Shown here: positions 1 through 8,000 of the stretch, piece after piece
How positions within the stretch are numbered: position 1 is the first letter of the stretch
Layout: every line of letters starts with the position of its first letter
NCBI GenBank assembly: GCA_003164495.1
Contig: PLTN01000220.1
Location: 1-48,252, forward strand
Reading direction: 5' to 3'
DNA length: 48,252 nucleotides
Origin: Vulcanimicrobiota bacterium
GTDB taxonomy: Bacteria > Vulcanimicrobiota > Vulcanimicrobiia > Vulcanimicrobiales > Vulcanimicrobiaceae
Position numbers and translations under genes: made by a program
The notes under the pieces: generated by a model
Databases searched by the model: none
What the model was told of the DNA's origin: nothing
What the model saw: the letters and a program-made list of their open reading frames with translations, nothing else

Positions 1-170
1 CCATCGCGGGAAAGCCGCGCGGCCGCTTCGCCCGCGGCAAGACCACCGGGCGTGCTGTCGACTCGTTTGAGAACTTCGTCCGACGAAAGCCGAGCGGCTG
101 CGGCGACGTCGAGCGGCGGCGTCACGCTACTGCCGGGAGTGGAGCGCGCGCATGCGGAGGTCTTTTTCAT
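1..170 (-). CDS. Cation-transporting P-type ATPase, N-terminal fragment (cut by window edge)
   Basis: Only the first 57 residues lie in the window; the gene runs off the left edge. After a variable tail of about 25 residues comes a segment reading RLSSDEVLKRVDSTPGGLAA and then GEAAARLSRDG. This is the pattern of the Cation_ATPase_N domain (helix, then G-L-x-x-x-E-A-x-x-R-L-x-x-x-G) that opens P-type II/III ATPases for Ca2+, Mg2+ or H+ at the inner membrane. The P-type core (DKTGT and so on) is outside the window, so the ion cannot be named. The ATG at 170 overlaps the stop of a 28-codon ORF (ATGA), and a GGAGG lies 10 bases upstream, which supports this start. Identification rests on a short motif and is therefore moderate. 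Confidence 0.6.
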   Translation of the reverse strand, partial: MKKTSACARSTPGSSVTPPLDVAAAARLSSDEVLKRVDSTPGGLAAGEAAARLSRD

Positions 171-253
171 CTGGCGGGGACCTCCATCAGCGGGAAGAGC
201 TCGTCGAGGACTTCGACGGCGCGCACGACGTGCGCCTTCGATATTGTTTGCAT
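167..253 (-). CDS. Small ORF (28 aa) translationally coupled to the ATPase gene
   Basis: A 28-residue ORF (begins MQTISKAHVVRAVEVLDELF, ends MEVPAR) lies directly upstream of the P-type ATPase gene and its TGA overlaps the ATPase ATG (ATGA). A GGAGG stands 11 bases before its ATG. I recognise no family. It looks like a single amphipathic helix and could be a leader peptide, a coupling ORF, or a small protein in its own right. The overlap and both ribosome-binding sites are visible; function is unknown. Confidence 0.4.
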   Translation of the reverse strand: MQTISKAHVVRAVEVLDELFPLMEVPAR

Positions 254-409
254 ATCGAAGGTAACCTCCGCGGAGCTCCAGAGTAGAAGAGGCCGCGCTG
301 CCGGGTCAGCCGGCCTTAGAGCTCTACGCGAAAATACGATTGTTAGTGCGCATTTGGAGAAGATGAACTCTCGCGCTTACGGCGCGTCGCTTAGAATCTA
401 ATTGGCGTC

Positions 410-550
410 ATGTCCAGGCGGGTGGCTTTCACAAAGCGCGACCTCAAAGATGAGCTCGAGCGCGAACGCGAGCGCATGGGTACCGATTACGACCGCTTCG
501 AGAAGCTTTCGCGCACGAAGAAAGACGGACCTGATCCTTCCGTTCTCTAG
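410..550 (+). CDS. Small charged hypothetical protein (46 aa)
   Basis: An ATG at 410 opens a 46-residue ORF (MSRRVAFTKRDLKDELERER ...) that is very rich in Arg, Lys, Glu and Asp and predicts as one long helix followed by a polar tail ending in DPSVL. An in-frame TAG lies just upstream, so 410 is the only canonical start. No strong Shine-Dalgarno sequence is visible. The ordered composition, unlike the neighbouring Arg/Ser-rich shadow frames, suggests real coding. It is divergent from the ATPase operon. I recognise no family. Confidence 0.4.
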   Translation: MSRRVAFTKRDLKDELERERERMGTDYDRFEKLSRTKKDGPDPSVL

Positions 551-819
551 CTCCCATTCTAAGAAGTCTAATGAGGCAACCCCTTAGTGGCCGTTAGACT
601 GGATGGACACGATCCATCACGGCGATGACGCTGTACATCGCGTGACAAGTGCCGGCGAACGGCAAATCCTTCAAGAAACGCGCGGGCAGATCGACCGATC
701 AGCTCAGCGGATGATGTCACGAACGTCAAGTTCGGAGGCGCGTCAGGAGGTTGCTCGCATCGTCGAAGACGGCGCGGTCGGTACGGAAGCAATCGCGTGA
801 CCGATGCAGGCTGCTGCGG
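551..819. other. Region without a confident gene
   Basis: Between the small charged ORF and the first interspersed repeat I find no convincing gene. A 65-codon plus-strand ORF (603-800, MDTIHHGDDAVHRVTSAGER ...) and an overlapping minus-strand ORF (568-885) are both open, but neither has a recognisable domain or a good ribosome-binding site. It may hold a decayed gene. Confidence 0.35.
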
Positions 820-916
820 GTGCTTAGCGCAACGGCATAGTCGACATCGTACAGCAAACGGGTTCGTAAAGCACCGGGGTCGCATACACGATTCGCTGGG
901 ACCTCACGGACGTCCC
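820..916 (+). repeat. Interspersed intergenic repeat, copy 1
   Basis: First of six related copies of an element of about 97 bp. It starts GTGCTTAGCGCAACGGCATA, carries the core ACAGCAAACGGGTTCGTAAA and ends in CACGGACGTCCC. Similarity to copy 2 may continue about 25 bases further (CCGCGG...GCAAG...AGG). It lies 57 bases upstream of the first SBP gene, in its leader region. Confidence 0.85.
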
Positions 917-973
917 GCGGAGCGCCTCAGGCAAGTGCAGGAGCGTCGTCGGGGTGCCGAAATTTTTACAGCG

Positions 974-1930
974 ATGGATTCACGGCGTTCGTTCCTCGCG
1001 CTCTCGGCGGCTTTCGGTGCATCAGTGCTCGGGCAGGCGTCTGCCCGAGCGCAGACCGCGACGCTCGTCGTGCGGCTGGGCATCGTGCCGTCCTTTGCCG
1101 CCGGCCAGGCATTCTACGCCGCGGACCTCGGGCTGTTCAAAAAACATGCGCTCGATGTCCAGTTCCAGACCTTCAACAACGGCGCGACGATCGCAGCAGC
1201 GATTGCGGGCGGTTCGCTCGACGCCGGATTCTCCGATGTGATCGGACTAGGCGCCGCATACTTGCGCGGCTTCCCGTTTGCGGTGATCGCGCCGGGCTTC
1301 TTCAATACGCCGACGGCTCCCGGATACGCAATCGTCGTCAAAGGTGACTCGCCCATCAAAGAAGCCAAGGACTTCAACGGCAGAACCATCGCGATCAACG
1401 CCGTGAAGAGCATCTCGCAGCTCGTCGTTCAGGCATGGGTCGACGGCAACGGCGGCGACTCGAAAACGATGAAGTTCGCCGAGCTGCCGTTCGCGCAGAT
1501 GGTACCCAGCGTCGCGCAGGGGACGGTTGATGGTTGCACGCCCGGCGAACCGTTCGTAACGGGAGCGCTCGAGGAGGGCATGCATTCGTTCCCGCTCGAC
1601 AAGAACGGCTTGATCAATTACATGCCGGCCGGGTACTTTTCGACGCGCACGTGGATCACCGCGAATCCCGTTGCAACCGCGCGTTTCACCGCCGCGATAC
1701 GCGAGGCGTCTCTCTTTGCCAACCAGCGGCCGTCGCCGCCGCAAACCGCCGAGATCCTTGCGAAATATACGAAGGTTCCGCTGGGCATGGTAAGCCGGCT
1801 GCGGATGACGCCGGAATACGGCACGACCCTGTTGCCCTCGCACGTCCAACCCGTCATCGACGCCGCTGCGAAATACGACATCCTGCCCAAAACGTTCCCC
1901 GCTTCCGAGATCCTCTATCTACCGAAGTAA
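974..1930 (+). CDS. ABC-type substrate-binding protein, SsuA/NMT1-like
   Basis: Predicted exported binding protein of 318 residues of the SsuA/TauA/THI5 (NMT1) type, which bind small organic anions such as sulfonates, aromatic acids or pyrimidine precursors for ABC importers. The ATG at 974 begins MDSRRSFLALSAAFGASVLG, a Tat-like twin-arginine signal (SRRSFL) with cleavage likely after ASARA. Family hallmarks follow: an opening strand and helix (LGIVPSFAAG...FYAADLGLFKKH), the G-G-S-L-D-A-G-F-S-D ligand loop, and a D-F-N-G-R-T-I segment. The open frame extends upstream to 797, but that part runs through the repeat and is not protein-like. The gene is 16 bases ahead of the Rieske oxygenase gene, so the two are probably co-transcribed. 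No permease or ATPase is adjacent. The ligand cannot be predicted. Confidence 0.85.
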   Translation: MDSRRSFLALSAAFGASVLGQASARAQTATLVVRLGIVPSFAAGQAFYAADLGLFKKHALDVQFQTFNNGATIAAAIAGGSLDAGFSDVIGLGAAYLRGFPFAVIAPGFFNTPTAPGYAIVVKGDSPIKEAKDFNGRTIAINAVKSISQLVVQAWVDGNGGDSKTMKFAELPFAQMVPSVAQGTVDGCTPGEPFVTGALEEGMHSFPLDKNGLINYMPAGYFSTRTWITANPVATARFTAAIREASLFANQRPSPPQTAEILAKYTKVPLGMVSRLRMTPEYGTTLLPSHVQPVIDAAAKYDILPKTFPASEILYLPK

Positions 1931-1946
1931 CGGAGAGACGACCACC

Positions 1947-3143
1947 GTGCAAACCGTAGAACCAGCGCGCATTCCGCACAAGGCGATCCCGGAGTTCGCC
2001 GACTTCGCGCACACCGGACCGGGCACGCTCGCCGGCGAGTACATGCGGCGCTTTTGGCAGCCGGTCATGCGGTCGGAGGATCTGCTTCCGGCTCGCGCGC
2101 TGCCGATCACGATCATGAGCGAACACTACACGCTCTTCCGCGGCGAGGGCGGCGAGCCGCACGTCGTCGCACAGCGGTGCCCCCACCGGAGCACCGTCCT
2201 CTCGGTGGGAACGGTCGAAGGCGACAGCATACGATGCCACTATCACGGCTGGCGGTTCGATGGCGGCGGACAATGCGTCGAGCAGCCGGCCGAAGACGAC
2301 GGTTTTGCAGCGAAAGTACGCATTGCCGGCTACCCGACTCGCGAGCACGTCGGCTTGATCTTCGCCTACTTCGGACCGGGTGAGCCGCCGAGCTTCCCAA
2401 ATTGTCCAGCCTTCACCGACGGCATCACCGAAGCACGGTGTGAGGTCGTTCCGATAAACTACTTTCAGTCATGGGAGAACACGTGGGACGAAGTCCACGT
2501 TGCTTGGACCCATCGCGCCGGAGGAATGCACGCGGTACCGGATCTCTCCCAAGAGACGTTCGAAGAGACCGATTACGGCGTCTTGAAGCGCAGCCAAAAA
2601 TCCGACGGCTTGCGGCGCGTTGCCGTATACCTGATGCCGAACATCATCCGAGTTCTCGTTCCACCGCCGAATGCGCTTGATAAGAAGCATTCCGGACCGC
2701 GCTTGCGGGAGTCGTATCTGTTTCTCGTGCCGATCGACGACGAGAACCACATGCTCTTCAACACGCAAGAGGCACGCGTTCCCGAAAACGAGCGCGAAGC
2801 ATACGCGAAAGTCTACGCCGAGTACCTCCGCAAGCGCGCCGAAGCGCGCCCGCGCACCGAGGTCGCAGCAGATATTCTAGCGGGCAAACTCCGCATCGCC
2901 GACGTGCTCGACCACCCGAACTTGGTGACCATCGAAGACATCGTCGCACAGGCGGGCCAGGGACGCATCGTGGACCGCAGCCAGGAGTGGCTCGGTCGCT
3001 CCGATGCCGGCATCATCTTCCTACGCAAACTCTGGATGCGCGAAATGAGGGCCCTAGCGGAAGGGCGTCCGCTCAAGCAGTGGGCGCCGATGAAAGAGAT
3101 GCCGCGGGCCGACAACTCGGCCGGGTCCACGGCGATGTTGTAG
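1947..3143 (+). CDS. Rieske non-heme iron oxygenase, alpha subunit (phthalate dioxygenase-like)
   Basis: Oxygenase of 398 residues that would use electrons from a reductase to insert O2 into an aromatic ring or demethylate a methoxy group in the cytoplasm. The Rieske [2Fe-2S] ligands are C78, H80, C97 and H100 (CPHRS...CHYHGW). The mononuclear iron site shows as D181-x2-H184-x4-H189 (WDEVHVAWTH), with the third ligand further on. The start is GTG 1947, shortly after a GGAGAG; the N-terminus TLAGEYMRRFWQPV matches the family opening. It follows the SBP gene at 1930 and likely shares its transcript. No reductase or ferredoxin gene is present in the window. Substrate is unknown. Confidence 0.88.
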   Translation: MQTVEPARIPHKAIPEFADFAHTGPGTLAGEYMRRFWQPVMRSEDLLPARALPITIMSEHYTLFRGEGGEPHVVAQRCPHRSTVLSVGTVEGDSIRCHYHGWRFDGGGQCVEQPAEDDGFAAKVRIAGYPTREHVGLIFAYFGPGEPPSFPNCPAFTDGITEARCEVVPINYFQSWENTWDEVHVAWTHRAGGMHAVPDLSQETFEETDYGVLKRSQKSDGLRRVAVYLMPNIIRVLVPPPNALDKKHSGPRLRESYLFLVPIDDENHMLFNTQEARVPENEREAYAKVYAEYLRKRAEARPRTEVAADILAGKLRIADVLDHPNLVTIEDIVAQAGQGRIVDRSQEWLGRSDAGIIFLRKLWMREMRALAEGRPLKQWAPMKEMPRADNSAGSTAML

Positions 3144-3198
3144 TCGCGTTCAGCGTTCGCCGGGGGAATGTAGCCTCGGCGCAAGTCTTCCTCATTAC

Positions 3199-3540
3199 TC
3201 ACGCGTAAGGCGTGCCGGCCATTGCAGCTTTTACACCGATTGTTCCCTGATCAACGCAAGTAAGAAATGCGGCTTGTGCTTGGCCTGCATCTCGGGTCTC
3301 TCGGAAAGTTTGATGAGCCCGGATGAGGGGCCACCGTCCACGTAGCTAACAGCAGACTGGCCGCGAGATGGGCATCGGTATCGGCGGGTTCTCGTCCCAC
3401 GGATTCGGATAGCGCCTCCGCTACGACGAGCGCGATCTCGTCACGTATCGCCCGAGCGCGAGCCTTGAGGGTTTCGCTGCCTTCAATCGTTTTTTGCGCG
3501 TCGCCTGGCACTCGCGCACCACAGCGAGGAAGGGGCGGTG
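3199..3540 (-). pseudogene. TetR-family regulator, C-terminal remnant with frameshifts
   Basis: Three minus-strand frames together read as the ligand-binding C-terminus of a TetR/AcrR regulator of the MftR type. In order they are FLAVVRECQATR (near 3540-3505), then RARAIRDEIALVVAEAL...REPADTDAHLAASLLLATW (about 3475-3340), then FRETRDAGQAQAAFLTCVDQ...MAGTPYA ending at 3199. At least two frameshifts are needed to join them and the DNA-binding N-terminus is missing, so this is a dead gene. It lies next to repeat copy 2 and to another truncated gene (VOC). The frame changes are seen directly; the family call comes from the helix pattern. Confidence 0.55.
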
Positions 3541-3660
3541 GTGCTACAACTCAGCGTTACAGACTATCGTTCGCTGTACCAGACGCCATTGTTGGATGCG
3601 TTCGAGGAAGAAGCGGCAGCCAAAGAAGCCGACGCGAGCTCCAAAGATAGCGAATCGTGA
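3538..3660 (+). CDS. Small ORF (40 aa) or gene remnant
   Basis: GTG 3538 (or 3541) opens a 40-codon frame reading VLQLSVTDYRSLYQTPLLDA followed by an acidic, Ala-rich tail ending DSSES-like (…SSKDSES). GGAAGGGG lies just upstream. The composition looks protein-like, but it could equally be the C-terminus of a decayed gene, since it sits in a stretch full of remnants. No family recognised. Confidence 0.25.
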   Translation: MVLQLSVTDYRSLYQTPLLDAFEEEAAAKEADASSKDSES

Positions 3661-3698
3661 ATCGCGTGTCGACGTCATCCCGTCAGCACCGCCGACGG

Positions 3699-3794
3699 GT
3701 GCTTAACGTAACGGTATAGTTGCAATCGCGCAGCAGAAAGCTTGCAAAGCATCCGAATCACGAGCGTAATTCGCGAGCGCATCACAGACGTCCC
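3699..3794 (+). repeat. Interspersed intergenic repeat, copy 2
   Basis: The most diverged full-length copy of the 97-bp element. It keeps GTGCTTAACGTAACGGTATA and AATTCGCGAG...CAGACGTCCC, but the core has drifted (GAAAGCTTGCAAAGCA in place of AACGGGTTCGTAAAGCA). It lies between two decayed genes (TetR remnant and truncated VOC protein). Confidence 0.8.
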
Positions 3795-3816
3795 GCGGCG
3801 CGGCACGCAAGCAGGG

Positions 3817-4044
3817 TTAGCGCCTAGCTATGGTTACCGACGGCGCAGCCAATGACTCTGACAAGCAGGCTGGAAAACTGCTCTGCGCGCATGACCGCGC
3901 CGGCGAACGAGGCCGTGCGATGTCGCGATCTCCGCGGCGCATAACTCGACGCACGTCTAGGCCGAGCAGCCCTTCATAGAAGGCACGAGAACGGCTGAGA
4001 TCCGCGACATACGCCGCAGGGCCTTTGAATCGTAGAGTATTCAT
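3817..4044 (-). pseudogene. VOC (glyoxalase/dioxygenase) superfamily protein, truncated
   Basis: The first 35-40 residues (MNTLRFKGPAAYVADLSRSR, then AFYEGLLGLDV) are the classic opening of a vicinal-oxygen-chelate protein: a strand with V-A-D-L, then S-R-A-F-Y-E-G-L-L-G. After about residue 40 the frame becomes Arg/Ser-rich and stops at 75 codons, against 120-150 for a complete VOC protein, so the 3' part is lost or replaced. A GGTGG ribosome-binding site precedes the ATG. It is divergent from the MarR gene, with palindromic operators between them, so it was probably a MarR-controlled gene. Repeat copy 2 begins just beyond its 3' end. Confidence 0.55.
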
Positions 4045-4059
4045 GATAAAACCACCTTG

Positions 4060-4086
4060 TTGCTTAGGCTATTATTGCCTAGGCAA
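4060..4086. promoter_or_regulatory. Palindromic operator pair between VOC and MarR genes
   Basis: A perfect 12-base palindrome, TTGCCTAGGCAA, occupies 4075-4086. A close relative, TTGCTTAGGCTA (9 of 12 bases), lies at 4060-4071. This is the size and symmetry of MarR-family operators, and the position between divergent genes fits autorepression of the marR gene together with control of the VOC gene. The sequence is direct; the binding protein is inferred. Confidence 0.6.
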
Positions 4087-4181
4087 GAATATCAGGAGTT
4101 TCCCGCCGACAAGACCCTAAGGAAAGGCCGCCGAGCGGCCTGCACGACCATCTGGGATATTGGGTCGATCGGCTGCGTGGC

Positions 4182-4577
4182 TTGGTCAGCGGCAGTTTTG
4201 AGGCACTGATCGCCGAGCAAGGCGTGACGGTCGCCCAATGGTCAGCACTTATTACGCTCTATCGAGGCGAAGCGCAGACGCCGGCGGATATCGCCCGTCA
4301 CATTGATGTCGATCCGGGCGCGCTGACGCGACTTCTCGACCGGCTGGAATCGAAGGGTCTTATTCGGCGCGTGCGTGACAGGAGCGATCGACGTAGTGTG
4401 ACGATTGAACTAACGACCGCCGCGCGTAAAATTACCCCCGTTCTGGCAGGGCTTGCTGATGAGAATGATCGCGCGTTCTTCGGGGTGTTATCAGCTGCCG
4501 AACGACGACAGTTTCAGCGGCTACTCGCAAAGCTGCTGCGCGGTCACAATGTAGAGACACCGGCCGGTTGGATGTAG
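4182..4577 (+). CDS. MarR-family transcriptional regulator
   Basis: Winged-helix repressor. The recognition helix region reads DIARHIDVDPGALTRLLDRL, followed by the wing ESKGLIRRVRDRSDRRSV and a C-terminal dimer helix. A TTG at 4182 gives 131 residues, but homologous-looking sequence (SGLHDHLGYWVDRLRG) continues in frame upstream to about 4098, where no ATG, GTG or TTG exists. An AGGAG at 4094-4098 sits directly before GTT TCC CGC, as if the original ATG had been lost. The protein may therefore be made from the late TTG with a shortened first helix, from a rare start codon, or not at all. The TTGCCTAGGCAA palindrome just upstream is its probable operator. The partner VOC gene is broken. Confidence 0.75.
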   Translation: MVSGSFEALIAEQGVTVAQWSALITLYRGEAQTPADIARHIDVDPGALTRLLDRLESKGLIRRVRDRSDRRSVTIELTTAARKITPVLAGLADENDRAFFGVLSAAERRQFQRLLAKLLRGHNVETPAGWM

Positions 4578-4666
4578 TTGAAGTTCCCACGCGCTGACGG
4601 ATCTTCGTTCCATTATCGGGCCGATTCAGGCATCGCGAGTACGCCGAAGGGTCCGTACGGCGAGCG

Positions 4667-4764
4667 CTGCTTAGCGCAATGGTATAGTCGCCATCGCACA
4701 GCAGATGGGTTCGCAAAGCACCTGGGATCGCATAGATAATTCGTGAGAACGTCACGGACGTCCC
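4667..4764 (+). repeat. Interspersed intergenic repeat, copy 3
   Basis: Full-length copy (98 bp): CTGCTTAGCGCAATGGTATA, then ATCGCACAGCAGATGGGTTC, then ATAATTCGTG...CACGGACGTCCC. It lies about 300 bases upstream of the giant gene. With copy 4 on the far side it forms a pair of direct repeats around that gene. Confidence 0.88.
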
Positions 4765-5059
4765 TCGCAGTGGGGGGGTTCGTGCAATGTCGGCCTCCAG
4801 CAACGATTGGCCTACGAGCGACGCTTGGTCCTTGTACGACCCGATCAATTCATCGCTTGGTGTAACGACCGCAAACCTAGCGACATCTCCGCGCAACTCG
4901 TACAGGTTGCCGGAGCTCGGATCGCGGCCACTGCTGCCACAGGATGAAATAAAATTTCGTAGCAAGCGAGTCTCTGCCTAAGCGCTAGGACCCACGTCGT
5001 GCGTTTCGAAGGTGCGAGCCCCGTTGTATCGCGGTGCAATGCGAGAAGGGGTGTGCTTC
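4765..5059. other. Upstream region of the giant gene, no confident gene
   Basis: This stretch presumably holds the promoter of the giant gene, but I see no strong -35/-10 pair. Short open frames exist on both strands (plus 4787-4981, minus 4432-4965); the minus one contains a protein-like stretch (LYELRGDVARFAVVTPSDEL) before running into the repeat, so a gene fragment is possible. I could not assign it. Confidence 0.3.
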
Positions 5060-8000
5060 GTGGCCAAGATCGATTCGGGCATCAGTCAAATTGCGGTTCC
5101 CGCTCCGGTAGCAGCGGACAGAACGCTCAACGGCATCACCTCGATCCACCGCATACAGCAGCGGGCCCCGGCTTGGTTCTATAGCACGATCAACTGGCTC
5201 GGGCAATCGTATTACGATGCCAATGGCACCTCACAATCGTTCAACGCCTATCTGATCGGATCGGACGTCGATCCGTACGCGCAGCTCGGCGCGACGCGGT
5301 TGTTCGTCATAACGCGCACCGATAACATCTACCGTCTTTCGTTCGCTTCCGATACGGCGTCGAGCGCGCCGCTGAACGAAGGCGCACGTTACGAGTCGAC
5401 CGACGCCGGCATCTTGCAGATGTACCTCGATCTTGCCGCGAGTCCCATCTTTGCGGCGGTGAACTTCGCTTACGTTCCAGGTCGGCTGTACACCGGCACC
5501 GCCGTCACCTTCGCCCCGGTCACGAATCTCGAGTCCGGATACGATCCGTCCACCGGCATTCGCATCATCGCGCTCGGCTCGGCCATCGCGCAGGTCGTTC
5601 CGCTCGGCGATTTCCAGCAAACCCACAACGAGCAAATCTACGACGAAGATCCGGCGATCGTTCCGGTCGTAACGGCGCTCGTGTATGATGTCCGGCAAAA
5701 CAACACGCTCGGCGCGACCACGTTCAACCTGCCGGTGTATTACACGCGTGACCTCATAGCGGGTACGACGTACGTCAACAAGATCGCGATGACGGCGACG
5801 GCGGGTGGTGCGACGGCGAACTGCGGGCAGACCGCGATCTTCTCCGGGGGCGTGGGCTATGACGACGCCGCGGCGGAAAGCCTCAACCTCGATTCCACCT
5901 CGATCGTGGCGACCAACGGGCTGACGATCTCGAACTATGCATTTGACAAGGCGCGCGTGCTTTCGATCTTGCCCTTGTTACCGAAGGTGCAAGTCGGCGT
6001 TTACGCGCTCACGTATAGCGGGTCGTCGCCGGTAGCGATCTTCGCGAGCCAGCGGATCACAGGGTTTTATCAAGACCCGAGTTGGACGACGTGCTCCGGG
6101 ATACCGATCTACGATTTCGGTTCGTCCAACAGTGCGTTCACGACGGCGTCCGCCGCACTGACCACGCCCGAACTCATCTACGGGCCGGCCGACGAGTTCC
6201 TCAACGGCGGTACGTTGCCCAACGTCCTGCAAAAGCTGATGCAGGCGACCTACGTCCTCTCGGCCGATCGCCTGGTGACGATTCTCGATACCGCGATCGC
6301 GGTGAAGGACACGAGCGACGGCGTCGGTCTAAGCGTAACGACGTCCGCGCTCGATTACGCGATCAGTTCCACCGGTGCCGCGGCGGTGGTGAATTCTCTC
6401 GCCGTTCCCGTTTTTGCAACCGTGACGACGACGCCGGGCCGCATCGTGTTCCCGGAGCCGGTGCAGTTTACGAACGGCACGGGCGCAGCGGTGCGCGATG
6501 CCGTGCTGGCCGTAGAGCCGCCGAAGACGATCACCGGCACGAGCGCCACAACCGTTCTTCAAAGCGTCGGCAGCGGCGCCAACACGCTGAGTACCGATCA
6601 GCTGGGTCCGAGTACCGTGCAGATACCGCTTTCAGCCTCGGTTCCGAAAGAGGTCTTCGCGCTGACGGGGATCACGGGCGTCGAGATTGGTACCGTCTTC
6701 GCGCAGCAATCGCTCGGACCAGGCGACACGCTGCAAAGCACGACTGACGGCGTCGCGATCAACCTCAACGCGAGCGCGACCCCGCCGCTCGCTTCTCTGA
6801 CGTTGACCCTCCCGGTGAGCGGCGTGACTCTGACCGCCGGCATCACGTACGTGCTCACGGTTCTGGGAACAGCGTTGACCGTACGCGGCTCCGATGGCTC
6901 GTCGGTTTCCGTCCAGCTGCCGGCCGCCGCCAACAGCGATACCACCCACACGTTTGTCGGCTCGATCGTCTACACGACCGGCGTAACCTCGGCGACGCTG
7001 TATCCCTTGACATCGCTGGCCTTCCCGGCACCCGCCGTCGGTACGAACGGCGTGCTCCAAGGTACAACATATTCGCTTCGCCTGACGTACGGAACGACGG
7101 ACAGCCAGTATGACATCGTCGATGCAACGCAAACGATCGTCGCGTCGAGCGTTACCATCGCGAGTCCGCAGTCGACCGACGGTTCTTCACCGCAAAGCGG
7201 CGGACTCTATTTCGGCAGTTTCATCGGCGGTGCGACGGAAGCGACCGTCTGGAACGTGCCGGTCTTCCTCGTTGTGACGCCGGCTGAGCTCGCAACCGCG
7301 CAGTTCAACGGGGCGATGACCCTCGGTTCCCAGGTCAGCGGCTTGCCGGCCTACGATCTGGCGATCACCGATAGCTCCCTCTTCGTGTACTCGAACATCA
7401 ACATCGATACGAGCGCCGTCGGATCGGTCAGCACAGCCAACGTCTATCTTGCAAGCGCCGTGATCAACTCCGCGCCGGACGATCACAGCGCGCAAGCGTT
7501 CGCGCCGTGCAAACTGCTGATGGGGTTGATCCGGCAAGTGCAAATGGGGACGAAACTTTACTATGTCTTTGTTCCCGAAGATGACAGCGTGGTGATCGGC
7601 GGCGTGCGCTACATGCTCAGCGTGATCAACCTCAAATCGATCGACGAAGATCCGAACAAGCTCCCGTATCCGCCATCGTATTGGCCGTCGACCCGCTATT
7701 GGCAGTTTGCGAACCGTCACAATCCCTATGTTGCCGTTGAGTACAGCGGTGAGACGCAAGCGCTGCGCTTGGCGCACGCGCAGCGAGATATCGCCGTGAT
7801 CGGTGCGGAGCTCGAGGCCACGCAAGAGCCGATGCAGCTCTTTCTCGATACGAACCAATCCGAGATGACGCTCTGGCCGATCTACGCGTTTCCCTATACC
7901 TCGGCTACACAAACGGTCGATCAAGGTCAGCTGAAAACGCTCACATCGACGATCCTCTCGCTGCTGAACACGCAGATACCGGTGCAAACGGCAACCGCTG

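Noticed and set aside
4667-4764. Repeat copies as tRNA genes
   Set aside because: D-arm-like and T-loop-like strings are present, but the T-stem does not pair, no acceptor stem or CCA end exists, and no anticodon arm folds at the right place.
4432-4965. 177-codon minus-strand frame upstream of the giant gene
   Set aside because: It runs through repeat copy 3 and into the MarR gene in antisense. Only a short middle part looks protein-like, so at most it is a gene remnant.
5012-5059. GTG 5012 or ATG 5039 as start of the giant gene
   Set aside because: Neither has a ribosome-binding site at a useful distance, whereas GTG 5060 has AGAAGGGG 8 bases upstream.
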